Source: Kitasatospora arboriphila (GTDB taxonomy: Bacteria > Actinomycetota > Actinomycetes > Mycobacteriales > Mycobacteriaceae). Taken from it: a stretch of DNA of 64,000 bases. The translations under genes and the position numbers were made by a program. The stretch lies in NCBI RefSeq assembly GCF_000717275.1, contig NZ_JNYV01000002.1, positions 1,116,001 through 1,180,000 on the forward strand. The letters run 5' to 3'. Shown here piece by piece: positions 47,386-55,765 of the stretch. Under the pieces are notes generated by a model that worked only from the letters and a program-made list of their open reading frames with translations, was not told the DNA's origin and searched no databases. Position 1 is the first letter of the stretch, and each line of letters begins with the position of its first letter.

Positions 47386-47802
47386 TCAGCGCGAGGGACG
47401 CAGGACTTCCACGACGGCCTGGGTGAGGGTGAACGGATCAAGAGGCCGGGGGACAACCGCCTCGGCCTGCGACCAGTTGGCAAGCCAACTGTCCTCGGCA
47501 CGGCCGGTGAGAACGACCACGGGAGGGCAGCGGTCCACCTCGTCTTTGAGTTGTTTGGCGATACCCATGCCGCCCGCGGGAGACGCCTCACCATCGAGGA
47601 TGACCAGATCGATGCCGCCCTCGTCCATCCTGGCTTGCACGGCGGGCTGAGTTGCCACCTCGACGTAGGTGAACGGGGCGAGTCCGGAAGGGGGGTGGTC
47701 GCCCAGTGCCTCGATGACCTGCCGGCGGGTGGCAGCGTCGCTGCTGTAGACCAGAACCCGCAGCACATCAAGGCGATTGGAACGCGACGGTGCCTCTGTC
47801 AC
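47386..47802 (-). CDS. Stand-alone response-regulator receiver-like protein upstream of nuo
   Basis: This is a 138-residue CheY-like fold without output domain. VLRVLVYSSDAATRRQVIEAL begins it, IDLVILDGEASPAGGMGIAK has the phospho-acceptor Asp, and PPVVVLTGRAED has the conserved Thr. The usual Lys of the last strand is replaced (AVVPRPLDPFTLTQ). Mycobacterium tuberculosis has a similar protein (Rv3143) in the same place before nuoA, so the linkage is conserved. It may tune complex I expression or assembly; no partner kinase is seen here. Confidence 0.82.
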   Translation of the reverse strand: MTEAPSRSNRLDVLRVLVYSSDAATRRQVIEALGDHPPSGLAPFTYVEVATQPAVQARMDEGGIDLVILDGEASPAGGMGIAKQLKDEVDRCPPVVVLTGRAEDSWLANWSQAEAVVPRPLDPFTLTQAVVEVLRPSR

Positions 47803-47829
47803 CAGGCCGATGCTACGCGCCGGGCACCG

Positions 47830-49998
47830 TCAGGAGCGGGCAGTTGATGATTCTGCGGGCCCGCTGGCAGTCGCGTCGCCATCGGACGCCGAGGGTGGTG
47901 ACTGCTTCGGCCCGCCGGGCACGTCGTTTGCCGGCCACCAGAACGCCTTGCGCTGCAACACCGAGAGAGCAGGCACCAGCGTGGGTGCCATCACAAGCGA
48001 TGCAAGCAGGACACCGATCGCGACTCCCGCGCCGAGCTCCTTCAGATTGTCGAGTCCGGTGAGTGTGAGCGAGGCGAAGGTCAGCGCCAAGATCGTGCCC
48101 GCCGCGGCGACCGTCGGACCGTCGTTGGCGATCGCTATCCGCGCCGCGTCCGGAGGTGAATGGCCGTCGCGGAACTCCTCTCGCAAACGCTCGGCGAGCA
48201 GGATGTTGTAGTCGGTGCCGATTGCGACCACAAACAGATAGAGGACGATCGGCGTCGAGAAGTCGATACCTGCGAGGCCGGCGGCGTGCAGGAAGACGAT
48301 GACAAGAGCGCCGAGTGTGGCGGCGAAAGTGAGCCCGACGCAGATGAGCAGGTTGATCGGTGCGAGAACCGACATCAGGAGCAGTCCGAGGATCACACCG
48401 ACGATCACCACGGCCACCGGGAACACCAGACCGGTGTCTGAACCGAGCTGTTTGCGCACGTCGACCAAGGTCGACGTCTGTCCGCCGACGTAGACCTCGG
48501 CCCCGGGGATCGAATCGTGGGCTGTTTGCCGCACCGGGCCTTCCACCGTGTCGAGAGCGTCGGTTGTGTACGGACTCTGGGTCAGGATGACGTTGATCAG
48601 GGCGGCAGTGCCGTCCTGGCTGATCCTGGGCGGCTGCACCGCCGCCACGCCGGGGACCTTCGCGAGGTTTGCCTCGAGCGTGGCCAACTGGTCCTGTGGG
48701 ACCGGGCCGGGTGTCTTGACGTACACCTGGGTGGGGCTCAGCGCCCCTGGGGGCAGTGAGTCGGCCAGTGTGTCGAACGCTTGCTGAGACGGTGTGTCCG
48801 AGGGCATCTCGGCCAGGGTGTCGTAGGTGGCCTTGTACCCGGTGCTGAAGATCGCCAGCACGATCAGGCCTGCCACCACGGTTCCGACCACGATGATCGG
48901 TCGGCCGCCGACGAATCGGCCGATCCCGGCGAATGGCGAGCGTCTGGGGTCGTGGCCGGGCCCGAGGGGCCAGAAGAGGTGGCGATGCAGGATGGTGAAG
49001 ATGGCAGGGATGAGCGTCAGGGCGGTCATCAACATGACTGCCACGGCGATGATCAGACCCGGTGCCAGCGAACTGAGCGAGCCCAGCTTGGCGAGGAACA
49101 GCGCGGAGAAGGCCCCGATGACCGTCAGCGCCGAGGACGCGACCACCCGACCGACCACTCGCGTCGACAGAATGATCGCCGGATTGTGAGAGTCGCCTCG
49201 CCGCAACTCCTCCCGGTAGCGGAAGAGCAGGAAAACGATGTAGTCGGTGCCGACGCCGAAGAGCACGACCACCAGGATCGCGTCGAGGGTAGTGCTCACC
49301 TCGAAGTCGAAAAGGCTTGCCGCCATGGCTGTCACACCGCGAACAGCGACGAAGACCACACCGATCACGACGATGGGCAGGATCGCGATGATGGGACTGC
49401 GGAACACCAGCCCGAGCGTGAGCAGGATGATGACCACTGTCGCAATGGTGATGACCTGCTCGGCATCAGCGTAGGCGGTGTTGCTGTCGACAGATATCGC
49501 GGCGTTGCCGGTGAGACCCGCTGTGAGCCCGGTGCCTTCGAGATCCTTGGTGGCATCGTCGCGTATATCGGCCACCGCATCGTTGACCGTCTCGTCACCG
49601 GGTTGCCCGGCAAAGGTCACCTGGAGCGCGGCCACCTTGCCGTCCGGCGCGAACGATTGAGGACTGCCGACGACACTCGTGACGCCGGGAATCTTCGTGT
49701 CTTGCAACGTTGTTGCCAAACCCAGGGCGGTCTGTTGATCATCCGGCGTAAGCGGCGCACCGTCCGGACGAGATACCACCAGGCTGCCGGTGGCCCCGGC
49801 CGTGGCGGGAAAGTACTCGTTTCCCAACTCTTGAGCGTGGACCGATTCGAACGACGATGGCAGGAAATCTTGCTGGTTGTTGCTCGTGCGGTCCTCGAGG
49901 TTGGGCGAGAAGAGGATGATCAACACTGCGATGACCACCCAACCGGCGATGAACCGCCACGGATGAGCGACAACTGCGCGGGCGATGACAGCGAACAT
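47830..49998 (-). CDS. MMPL/RND-family transporter
   Basis: This is 722 residues from the ATG at 49998 (GGAAG upstream). Two halves each have a large extracytoplasmic loop and a bundle of membrane helices; the proton-relay motifs GVGTDYIVFLLFRYREEL and VVAIGTDYNILLAERLREE contain the Asp-Tyr pairs typical of MmpL proteins. It lacks an MmpS partner nearby. MMPL proteins export envelope lipids or drugs. The stop lies 27 bases before the receiver-domain gene, so readthrough towards nuo is possible. It is divergent from the enoyl-CoA hydratase gene. Confidence 0.88.
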   Translation of the reverse strand: MFAVIARAVVAHPWRFIAGWVVIAVLIILFSPNLEDRTSNNQQDFLPSSFESVHAQELGNEYFPATAGATGSLVVSRPDGAPLTPDDQQTALGLATTLQDTKIPGVTSVVGSPQSFAPDGKVAALQVTFAGQPGDETVNDAVADIRDDATKDLEGTGLTAGLTGNAAISVDSNTAYADAEQVITIATVVIILLTLGLVFRSPIIAILPIVVIGVVFVAVRGVTAMAASLFDFEVSTTLDAILVVVLFGVGTDYIVFLLFRYREELRRGDSHNPAIILSTRVVGRVVASSALTVIGAFSALFLAKLGSLSSLAPGLIIAVAVMLMTALTLIPAIFTILHRHLFWPLGPGHDPRRSPFAGIGRFVGGRPIIVVGTVVAGLIVLAIFSTGYKATYDTLAEMPSDTPSQQAFDTLADSLPPGALSPTQVYVKTPGPVPQDQLATLEANLAKVPGVAAVQPPRISQDGTAALINVILTQSPYTTDALDTVEGPVRQTAHDSIPGAEVYVGGQTSTLVDVRKQLGSDTGLVFPVAVVIVGVILGLLLMSVLAPINLLICVGLTFAATLGALVIVFLHAAGLAGIDFSTPIVLYLFVVAIGTDYNILLAERLREEFRDGHSPPDAARIAIANDGPTVAAAGTILALTFASLTLTGLDNLKELGAGVAIGVLLASLVMAPTLVPALSVLQRKAFWWPANDVPGGPKQSPPSASDGDATASGPAESSTARS

Positions 49999-50140
49999 GG
50001 GAACTTCCGTCCGAGGGTCGGGCACGTACATGCTCGCTCCGCGTCTCGCGATCTTGCGCGGGTGCCGTCGCAAGATGTTGCCCGGGTCGAAGCGGGAAAA
50101 GCATATCGTCTGGCGCGGGCGGAGGGGGAGAATCCATTGC

Positions 50141-50968
50141 ATGACCAACCCCAACGATGTGACCGGGTCACATGAAGTCGTCATCGCTCATACCGAGGAC
50201 AGCATCACCACCTGGACGCTCAACATGCCCGAAACGCGCAACCCCATCTCAGGCGACGAGGTCGTGTCCCGGATGGTGGACCTGGCCGCGGCCGCCAACG
50301 CAGACCGGAACGTACGAGTGGTGATCCTCACCGGAGCGGGGTCGGCGTTCTCGGCCGGCGGCAATGTGAAGGACATGGTGGACCGGGTCGGCATGTTCGG
50401 CGGCAATCAGGCCGACATCCAGCACGGGTACACCAGCGGGATACAGCGACTGACGCGCGCGATCTACGGTTGCGAGGTCCCGATCATCGCGGCGGTGAAC
50501 GGACCTGCAGTGGGCGCCGGATGTGATCTGGCGTTGATGGCAGACATGCGAATCGCCTCGGAGAACGCCTTTTTCGCAGAGAGCTTTGTGAAGCTGGGCC
50601 TGATTCCAGGCGATGGTGGAGCATGGCTGCTGCCGCGTGTGGTGGGTGCGGCACGCGCCGCGGAGATGGCCTTCACCGGAGACCGCGTGGATGCGGCGAC
50701 CGCGCTGGAGTGGGGACTCGTGTCGCGGGTGGTGGCCGCCGACGCCCTCATGGACACCGCCAAACAGCTGGCCGCCCGCGTCGCCTCGAATCCACCGAAT
50801 GCGCTGCGTCTGACGAAGAAGCTGTTACGCGAAGCGGATACGCAACACCTCGGCGGAATCCTGGAGTTGTCCGCCGCTATGCAGGCGATCTCGCACGGCA
50901 CGGCTGATCATCGCGAAGCGCTGTCCGCCTTCGTCGAACGTAGGCCCGGGCAGTTCACGGGAGACTGA
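50141..50968 (+). CDS. Enoyl-CoA hydratase/isomerase family protein
   Basis: This is 275 residues from the ATG at 50141 (GGAGGGGGAG upstream). Crotonase features are TWTLNMPETRNPISGDEV, oxyanion-hole segment AFSAGGNVKDM, NGPAVGAGCDLALMADMRIA, and LGLIPGDGGAWLLPRVVG, where the catalytic Glu position carries Gly-Asp. It is monocistronic, ending before a strong hairpin shared with the convergent thiolase gene. The substrate is unknown. Confidence 0.88.
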   Translation: MTNPNDVTGSHEVVIAHTEDSITTWTLNMPETRNPISGDEVVSRMVDLAAAANADRNVRVVILTGAGSAFSAGGNVKDMVDRVGMFGGNQADIQHGYTSGIQRLTRAIYGCEVPIIAAVNGPAVGAGCDLALMADMRIASENAFFAESFVKLGLIPGDGGAWLLPRVVGAARAAEMAFTGDRVDAATALEWGLVSRVVAADALMDTAKQLAARVASNPPNALRLTKKLLREADTQHLGGILELSAAMQAISHGTADHREALSAFVERRPGQFTGD

Positions 50969-50998
50969 CGGACCAACTCAAACCCGTTGACGCACAGA

Positions 50999-51027
50999 GC
51001 GGCTGCCACCAGTTCGGTGGCAGCCGC
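50999..51027. terminator. Bidirectional hairpin terminator
   Basis: GCGGCTGCCACC pairs perfectly with GGTGGCAGCCGC around AGTTC. It stands between the convergent enoyl-CoA hydratase and thiolase genes and should serve both. No U-run follows, as is usual in high-GC actinobacteria. Confidence 0.8.
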
Positions 51028-51044
51028 CTGAACGGCTCGATCGG

Positions 51045-52211
51045 TCAGAGCAATTCGAGGATGGTCGCGTTGGCCATGCCGCCGCCCTCGCACATCGACT
51101 GCAGTCCGTACTGGATGCCCTGCGCCCGCATCCGGTGGATCATCGTGGTCATCAGTCGCGCACCGGACCCGCCCAGCGGGTGGCCGAGTGCCATGGCGCC
51201 GCCGTCGGGATTGAGGAGCTTGTAGTCGGCGCCCGTCCTCTTCTGCCAGCCGAGGGACACCGACGCGAACGCCTCGTTGATCTCGAAGGTGCCGATCTGG
51301 TCGATGGACAATCCGGCGCGCTGCAACACCTTCGCGGTGGCCGGGATCGGGCCTTTCAGCATCGTGATCGGGTCGGCGCCCACAACCGACACCGAATGCA
51401 CGCGGGCGATGGGGGTCCATCCGTACACCGATGCAAGTTCGCTGGTGGTGACCAGCAGCGCGGCGGCGCCGTCGGAGATCTGAGAGGCATTGCCCGCGGA
51501 GATCACCCCGTCTTCCTTGAATGGTGTCTTGAGTCCCGCCAGCTTCTCGAGTGTGCCGCCTCGGCGAACCCCCTCGTCGGTGGTGACCACGGTTGTTGTG
51601 CCGTCTTCGGCCGTGACGGTGATGGGTGCGATCTGGTCGACGAAACGTCCTTCGTCGATGGCATTGCCCGCCTTCTCGTGCGAGTCGAGGGCGTGCTGGT
51701 CCAGATCTGTTCTGCTCAAGCCGAATTCCTCGGCGATCATCTCTGCGCCGATACCCTGGTTGAAGACGAAGTTGTCGTAACGCTTGCGCACCATCGGCCC
51801 AAAGGGTTCGCCGTGTTCGCCACTGGCACGGGCCGCACCCATCACCACACGCGACATCGACTCCACACCGCCGGCAACGGCCACGTCGTAGTGGCCCGCG
51901 ACAACTCCGGCCGCAGCCAGATGTACTGCCTGCTGCGAAGATCCGCACTGGCGGTCCACGGTGAGCCCGGGCACCGACTCGGGCCAGCCGGCAGCCAGTA
52001 CCGAATACCGGCCGATGCAGCCGGCCTGTTCACCGACCTGGGAAACGCATCCCCAGATCACGTCGTCCACCCGTTCGGGATCGAGGCCGTTGCGGGCGGC
52101 GAGCGCCTGCAACACCTGGGCGGACAGGTCGACCGGATGGATGCCGGACAGGCCGCCACCACGTTTGCCGACGGGGCTTCGAACGGCATCGACGATCACT
52201 GCATCACGCAT
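51045..52211 (-). CDS. Acetyl-CoA acetyltransferase (thiolase)
   Basis: This is 388 residues with the nucleophile Cys in TVDRQCGSSQQAVH, the catalytic His in ALGHPLGGSGARL and the second Cys in SMCEGGGMANATI. VDAVRSPVGKRGGGLSG at the start is typical of FadA-type thiolases. It performs the last thiolytic step of beta-oxidation or the reverse condensation. It lies 43 bases after an acyl-CoA dehydrogenase on the same strand, making a two-gene beta-oxidation unit. Confidence 0.92.
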   Translation of the reverse strand: MRDAVIVDAVRSPVGKRGGGLSGIHPVDLSAQVLQALAARNGLDPERVDDVIWGCVSQVGEQAGCIGRYSVLAAGWPESVPGLTVDRQCGSSQQAVHLAAAGVVAGHYDVAVAGGVESMSRVVMGAARASGEHGEPFGPMVRKRYDNFVFNQGIGAEMIAEEFGLSRTDLDQHALDSHEKAGNAIDEGRFVDQIAPITVTAEDGTTTVVTTDEGVRRGGTLEKLAGLKTPFKEDGVISAGNASQISDGAAALLVTTSELASVYGWTPIARVHSVSVVGADPITMLKGPIPATAKVLQRAGLSIDQIGTFEINEAFASVSLGWQKRTGADYKLLNPDGGAMALGHPLGGSGARLMTTMIHRMRAQGIQYGLQSMCEGGGMANATILELL

Positions 52212-52254
52212 TGTTTGTTCTCCTGCTGTTTCGGATCACTCGGATCGGGCGGGC

Positions 52255-53412
52255 TCAGATGCCCAGGGATTTGGCGATGATGGTCTTCATGACTTCGCTT
52301 GTGCCGCCGTAGATTCGGGAAACACGAGTGTCTGCGTAAAGACGGGCGATGGGGTATTCGGTGACGTACCCGTATCCGCCGTGTAGTTGCAGGCATTTGT
52401 CGATCACCCGTCCCGCGCCTTCGGTGCAGAACAGTTTGACCTTGGCCGCATCGGCCACGGTGAGGTCGCCCGAATCGTGGAGTTCGAGCGCACGGTCGGC
52501 CATCAGCACGATGGCTTCGACGTCGGTGGCGCACTCGGCGAGTACGAACTTGGTGTTTTGGAACGCCGCGAGCGGCTTACCAAAGATGTTGCGGTCCTTG
52601 ACGTAGTCGAGCGCGTGGCGCAACGCGGCCTGGGCGGCGGCCGACGACTGCAATGCGATCGTCAGGCGTTCCTGCGCGAGGTTGTGGGTGAGGTAGTTGA
52701 AGCCCTCGCCCTCCTCGCCGAGTCGGTCTTCTACCGGGACGCGAACATTGTCGAACGAGAGCTCAGCAGTGTCGGAGGCTTTGAGCCCGATCTTCTGCAG
52801 CTTGCGCCCCACCGAGTATCCCGGCGATGTGGTGTCGACGCACAAGATGCTCAGACCGCCGCGCCGGTTCTCGGGGGTGCTCGCCGCGGTTCGGCAGACC
52901 ACCAGGACAAGGTCGGCAAGGGCGCCGCCGGTGATGAAGGTCTTGGCCCCGTTGAGGAGATAGTGGCTGCCGTCATCGGACAGCTTTGCGGTGGTTGCGA
53001 TATTGGCCAGGTCCGAGCCGGTGCCGGGTTCGGTCATCGCGATCGACGTCATGATGTCGCCGGAGATGAATCCGGGAAGCCAGCGCTTCTTCTGTTCGTC
53101 CGTTGCGTACTTCACCAGGTACGGCAGGATGAGGTTCGAGTGAACCGAGTAGGTGCCGAACGTGACACCTGCGCGTGCCGCCTCTTCGGTGACCACGGCA
53201 CTGAACTTGAAGGTGTCCGCTCCACCTCCGCCGAACTCTTCGGGTGCCTCGATTCCGAGGATGCCCATCTCGCCGAGACGGCGATAGAAGTCGCGGGGCG
53301 GATGGCCCTGCTCCTCCCATTCGTGGTGCACCGGTGCGACTTCGCGTGCGATGAAGTCGCGCACCACCTTTCGGAAAGCTTCATGTTCTTCGTCGAACAC
53401 CGTGCGGAGCAT
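52255..53412 (-). CDS. Acyl-CoA dehydrogenase
   Basis: This is 385 residues from the ATG at 53412 (GGAGGAGCA upstream). The flavin motif MTEPGTGSDLANIATTA, NGAKTFITGGALADLVLVV, the FAD dimer-interface QNTKFVLAECATDVEA and the C-terminal LHGGYGYVTEYPIARLYAD with YGGTSEVMKTIIAKSLG are complete. The catalytic Glu is expected in the YGGTSEVMK region, as in short/medium-chain enzymes. It is followed by the thiolase gene. Confidence 0.93.
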   Translation of the reverse strand: MLRTVFDEEHEAFRKVVRDFIAREVAPVHHEWEEQGHPPRDFYRRLGEMGILGIEAPEEFGGGGADTFKFSAVVTEEAARAGVTFGTYSVHSNLILPYLVKYATDEQKKRWLPGFISGDIMTSIAMTEPGTGSDLANIATTAKLSDDGSHYLLNGAKTFITGGALADLVLVVCRTAASTPENRRGGLSILCVDTTSPGYSVGRKLQKIGLKASDTAELSFDNVRVPVEDRLGEEGEGFNYLTHNLAQERLTIALQSSAAAQAALRHALDYVKDRNIFGKPLAAFQNTKFVLAECATDVEAIVLMADRALELHDSGDLTVADAAKVKLFCTEGAGRVIDKCLQLHGGYGYVTEYPIARLYADTRVSRIYGGTSEVMKTIIAKSLGI

Positions 53413-53517
53413 TGCTCCTCCATCTTCAAGTGCACCGATCGCGGTCGGTCCGCGACGCAAGGTTCACTTAGCAAACTAGAACACCAGGTGATGGAGGGTG
53501 AGCGCTATCGCCGGAAC

Positions 53518-53554
53518 CGGGGCCCGAAACTCACATGGATGAGTCCCGGACCCC
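53518..53554 (-). terminator. Imperfect hairpin after the secreted-protein gene
   Basis: The minus strand can fold GGGTCCGGGACTCA against TGAGTTTCGGGCCCC around a six-base loop, with a few mismatches. It lies just after the stop of the secreted-protein gene at 53561 and may end its transcript. Confidence 0.45.
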
Positions 53555-53560
53555 AACCGA

Positions 53561-54007
53561 TCAGCCGAGTGGGATCTGGGTGGTGCCGTTGTTGAAGCAG
53601 CCGCTCCAGGTCTGGAAGTCCCCGGCGAAGCTGATTCCGTCAGTGCACTGCACCCGGTTCTGCCCGTCGACCACCACAGTCGCTCCCGGCCCCGCGATAC
53701 CGATGGCCAACCCTGGGTTCACGCCCTGCATCTCCACGACCGCCCCCGGTCCGAGCGCGATGGCAGCCGGGCCCGAGAAGTTGTTGCCGGTGGACACGGC
53801 GACGCCACCATCCGCGGTGATGGCGAGTGTGAGGCCGGTCGGACCCGAGGACGAGTAGCAGTTCGCACCTGCACTGGTCTGGCCGGGCAGGCTCGGGCAG
53901 ATCTCAGGAGCGGCGGTAGCGGTAGGTGCGGCGGCGAAGGTGAGGGCGGCGGCACCCGCGCCTGCTGCTGCTGCGGCGACGACGGACTTGCGAGTGAAAC
54001 GAATCAT
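53561..54007 (-). CDS. Small secreted protein, unknown
   Basis: This is 148 residues from the ATG at 54007 (AAAGGAGCTC upstream). A clear Sec signal, MIRFTRKSVVAAAAAGAGAA followed by FAAAPTATAAPE, predicts cleavage after the AxA at about residue 33. The mature part is Gly/Ala/Thr-rich and beta-like (GLTLAITADGGVAVSTGN, AVVEMQGVNPGLAIGIAG) with four Cys that could form two disulfides. No enzyme motif is seen. Similar small secreted proteins occur in mycolic-acid bacteria. Its upstream region is a 72-bp tandem repeat. Confidence 0.75.
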   Translation of the reverse strand: MIRFTRKSVVAAAAAGAGAAALTFAAAPTATAAPEICPSLPGQTSAGANCYSSSGPTGLTLAITADGGVAVSTGNNFSGPAAIALGPGAVVEMQGVNPGLAIGIAGPGATVVVDGQNRVQCTDGISFAGDFQTWSGCFNNGTTQIPLG

Positions 54008-54126
54008 TCTCGAGCTCCTTTTTCGATGCGGCATTTTGTGACGACTACCACACGTGTTCGGAGCCGAAACAATGGTGGATTGCCGGGGTATGAATAAAGT
54101 CGAAAAAGGGTGGTTTGGGAGGGTTT

Positions 54127-54370
54127 GGGATTCTCGTCGTTGCTCGGTCTGTAGGGCGAGCGTGTGCGGGTTTGGTGGGCGCCGCTGACGGCGAGCTCGG
54201 GATTCTCGTCGATGCTCGGTCTGTAGAGCGAGCGTGCGCCGGTTGGGTGAGCGGCATTTTCCGCGGCTCGCCAATCTCGCGGATGCGCGGTCTGTAGAGC
54301 GAGCGTGTGCGGGTTGGGTGAGCGGCGCTGACGGCGAGCTCGGGATTCTCGCGGATGCTCGGTCTGCAGA
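54127..54370 (+). repeat. 72-bp tandem repeat array, about 3.4 units
   Basis: The landmark CTGTAG recurs at 54149, 54221 and 54292, with a variant CTGCAG at 54364: spacing 72, 71 and 72. Each unit holds GGGATTCTCG, GCTCGGTCTGTAG, GCGAGCGTG and a GCTGACGGCGAGCTC segment; the third unit is the most diverged (CCAATCTCGCGGATGCGCGG). The array ends in the perfect palindrome GGTCTGCAGACC (54361-54372). Because 72 is a multiple of three, open frames cross it and encode 24-residue pseudo-repeats, but no ribosome site or homology supports a protein. It fills the space between the secreted-protein and lipoprotein genes. Confidence 0.85.
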
Positions 54371-54413
54371 CCGCGCATCTACCGGTCAGCCGCGCGATAA
54401 CGGGCCAGCCAGA

Positions 54414-54929
54414 TCACTCGATGGCAAAACCGAACGCGTCCGATCCTCGGGTGCATCGCGAGAGCACCCCGCGGGTTTGTGACGGGCCGCAATCCCAGCC
54501 GCTGACCTGCTGGGGAGTGCCTGTCGCAATCTTCGGGCCGTACTCTCTGGCAACCGGCATCACTGCGGCACAGTCGACGCCGCTGCCGGCGAAGATGACC
54601 ACCTGCAGCGCGCCGTCGGGACCGTTGACCGTCTCGCACCGGACGCCCTCGATGGCGGGCAGTCGCTTCGAGTCGGGAATCGAGGTGGCCGGTGGCAGTG
54701 ACGGGCCCGGGACGGCTGGTGCATTCGAATTCTCGGTCGACGGCGTGCGCGATGAGGTGGTCCCGGGCTCAGCCGGGGAACTCGAACCGATAGCGGCGCT
54801 GCCCGAACTCTGCGCGGCCGACGAACTGCCAGACGAGGTGGAGTCGTCTCCGCCGCAGGCGGTAAGCGTGACGACGGCGCCCGTGGCGATCACCAATGGT
54901 CCGGCAAGTCGGAGAAGAGCGGTACGCAT
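54414..54929 (-). CDS. Putative lipoprotein
   Basis: This is 171 residues from the ATG at 54929. The signal MRTALLRLAGPLVIATGAVV ends in the lipobox TLTAC (Cys25), followed by a Ser/Thr/Pro-rich linker of about 60 residues. A small C-terminal domain with four Cys (GVRCETVNG, GVDCAAVMP, GWDCGPSQ, LSRCTRGSD) suggests two disulfides outside the cell. Lipoproteins with this layout are frequent and uncharacterised in mycolic-acid bacteria. It is divergent from the TetR gene. Confidence 0.78.
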   Translation of the reverse strand: MRTALLRLAGPLVIATGAVVTLTACGGDDSTSSGSSSAAQSSGSAAIGSSSPAEPGTTSSRTPSTENSNAPAVPGPSLPPATSIPDSKRLPAIEGVRCETVNGPDGALQVVIFAGSGVDCAAVMPVAREYGPKIATGTPQQVSGWDCGPSQTRGVLSRCTRGSDAFGFAIE

Positions 54930-55050
54930 GGGGCAACCGTAGCGAACCGCATCCGGGCCCACATGACGGCGACGCCTGCACCCCGCGAGGTGATGCCCGC
55001 CACTCCAGTGGCCCTGTGTGACGTGTTTCGTATTTTTGCACCCGACAGAA

Positions 55051-55072
55051 AAGTTGCAGAACTCTGCAACTT
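55051..55072. promoter_or_regulatory. 22-bp palindromic operator of the TetR regulator
   Basis: AAGTTGCAGA-AC-TCTGCAACTT is a perfect inverted repeat with 10-base arms, ending 16 bases before the TetR ATG at 55089. TetR-family dimers bind such sites; autoregulation, and control of the MMPL gene downstream, is the likely function. It may also affect the divergent lipoprotein gene. Confidence 0.8.
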
Positions 55073-55088
55073 CCGTACGGTGGAAGTC

Positions 55089-55709
55089 ATGCAAGAAATG
55101 GGCTTACGCGAATCCAAGAAGGCAGCCACGCGGCTGGCTCTGGCGACTGCGGTGCTCCGTCATGCATCGGACGGCGGCCTCGAGTCGGTGTCCGTGGAGA
55201 CCGTTGCCGCCGAGGTCGGAGTATCCGCAAGGACTTTCCACAACTATTTCCCGAGCAAAGAGGATGCGCTGATCTACTTCGTCGGCGTCATGCTCGACCG
55301 CCTGGCCGATCTGATCGAGTCGCGACCCGGGGGAGAGGTGCTGTGGGACTCGGTCGAGTACGCCTTGACCGAGATCGCCTGCGACACCGAAGCCGATCCG
55401 GGGCAGTTCCTGACCCTGATCCGTCTGCTCGAAACCGAGCCGACACTGGCCGACCACAAACACAGTGATGGGTTGGCCGCCGAACAGAAGGCCCGGTTCG
55501 AGTCGGTGGTCGGTTGCCGCGGTGAATCCACCGACTTGGGCCTGTACGAACGCCTGGTCTTCGGCAACGCGCTGGTGACCCTGCGCGTGGGGTTGGAGAT
55601 GTGGAGCGAGGGGCTCGCCCCGCACACCGACCTCCGTGAATTCCTCGGCGAAGCATTCCGTCTCACCAAGTGCGGCTTGTCCCGCCCGATGTCGACACCA
55701 AATCCCTGA
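55089..55709 (+). CDS. TetR-family transcriptional regulator
   Basis: This is 206 residues from the ATG at 55089 (GTGGAAG upstream; a second ATG three codons in is possible). HTH helices lie at KKAATRLALATAVLRHASDG, SVETVAAEVGVSARTFHNYF and PSKEDALIYF. The C-terminal ligand-binding helices are less conserved. A 22-bp palindrome sits in its promoter, and an MMPL transporter gene starts 56 bases downstream on the same strand. A repressor of that transporter is the natural reading. Confidence 0.88.
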   Translation: MQEMGLRESKKAATRLALATAVLRHASDGGLESVSVETVAAEVGVSARTFHNYFPSKEDALIYFVGVMLDRLADLIESRPGGEVLWDSVEYALTEIACDTEADPGQFLTLIRLLETEPTLADHKHSDGLAAEQKARFESVVGCRGESTDLGLYERLVFGNALVTLRVGLEMWSEGLAPHTDLREFLGEAFRLTKCGLSRPMSTPNP

Positions 55710-55765
55710 CCTGACGCCTACCGGCGCATCCAAACCTCCCGAAGACCCACTGGAAGGACCAGCAC

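Noticed and set aside
48781..50175. 464-codon plus-strand open frame
   Set aside because: Antisense to the MMPL gene at 47830-49998 and of shadow-frame composition.
54004..54378. 124-codon minus-strand frame with 24-residue repeats
   Set aside because: The repeat arises because the 72-bp tandem unit is divisible by three; no ribosome site or recognisable protein supports it.
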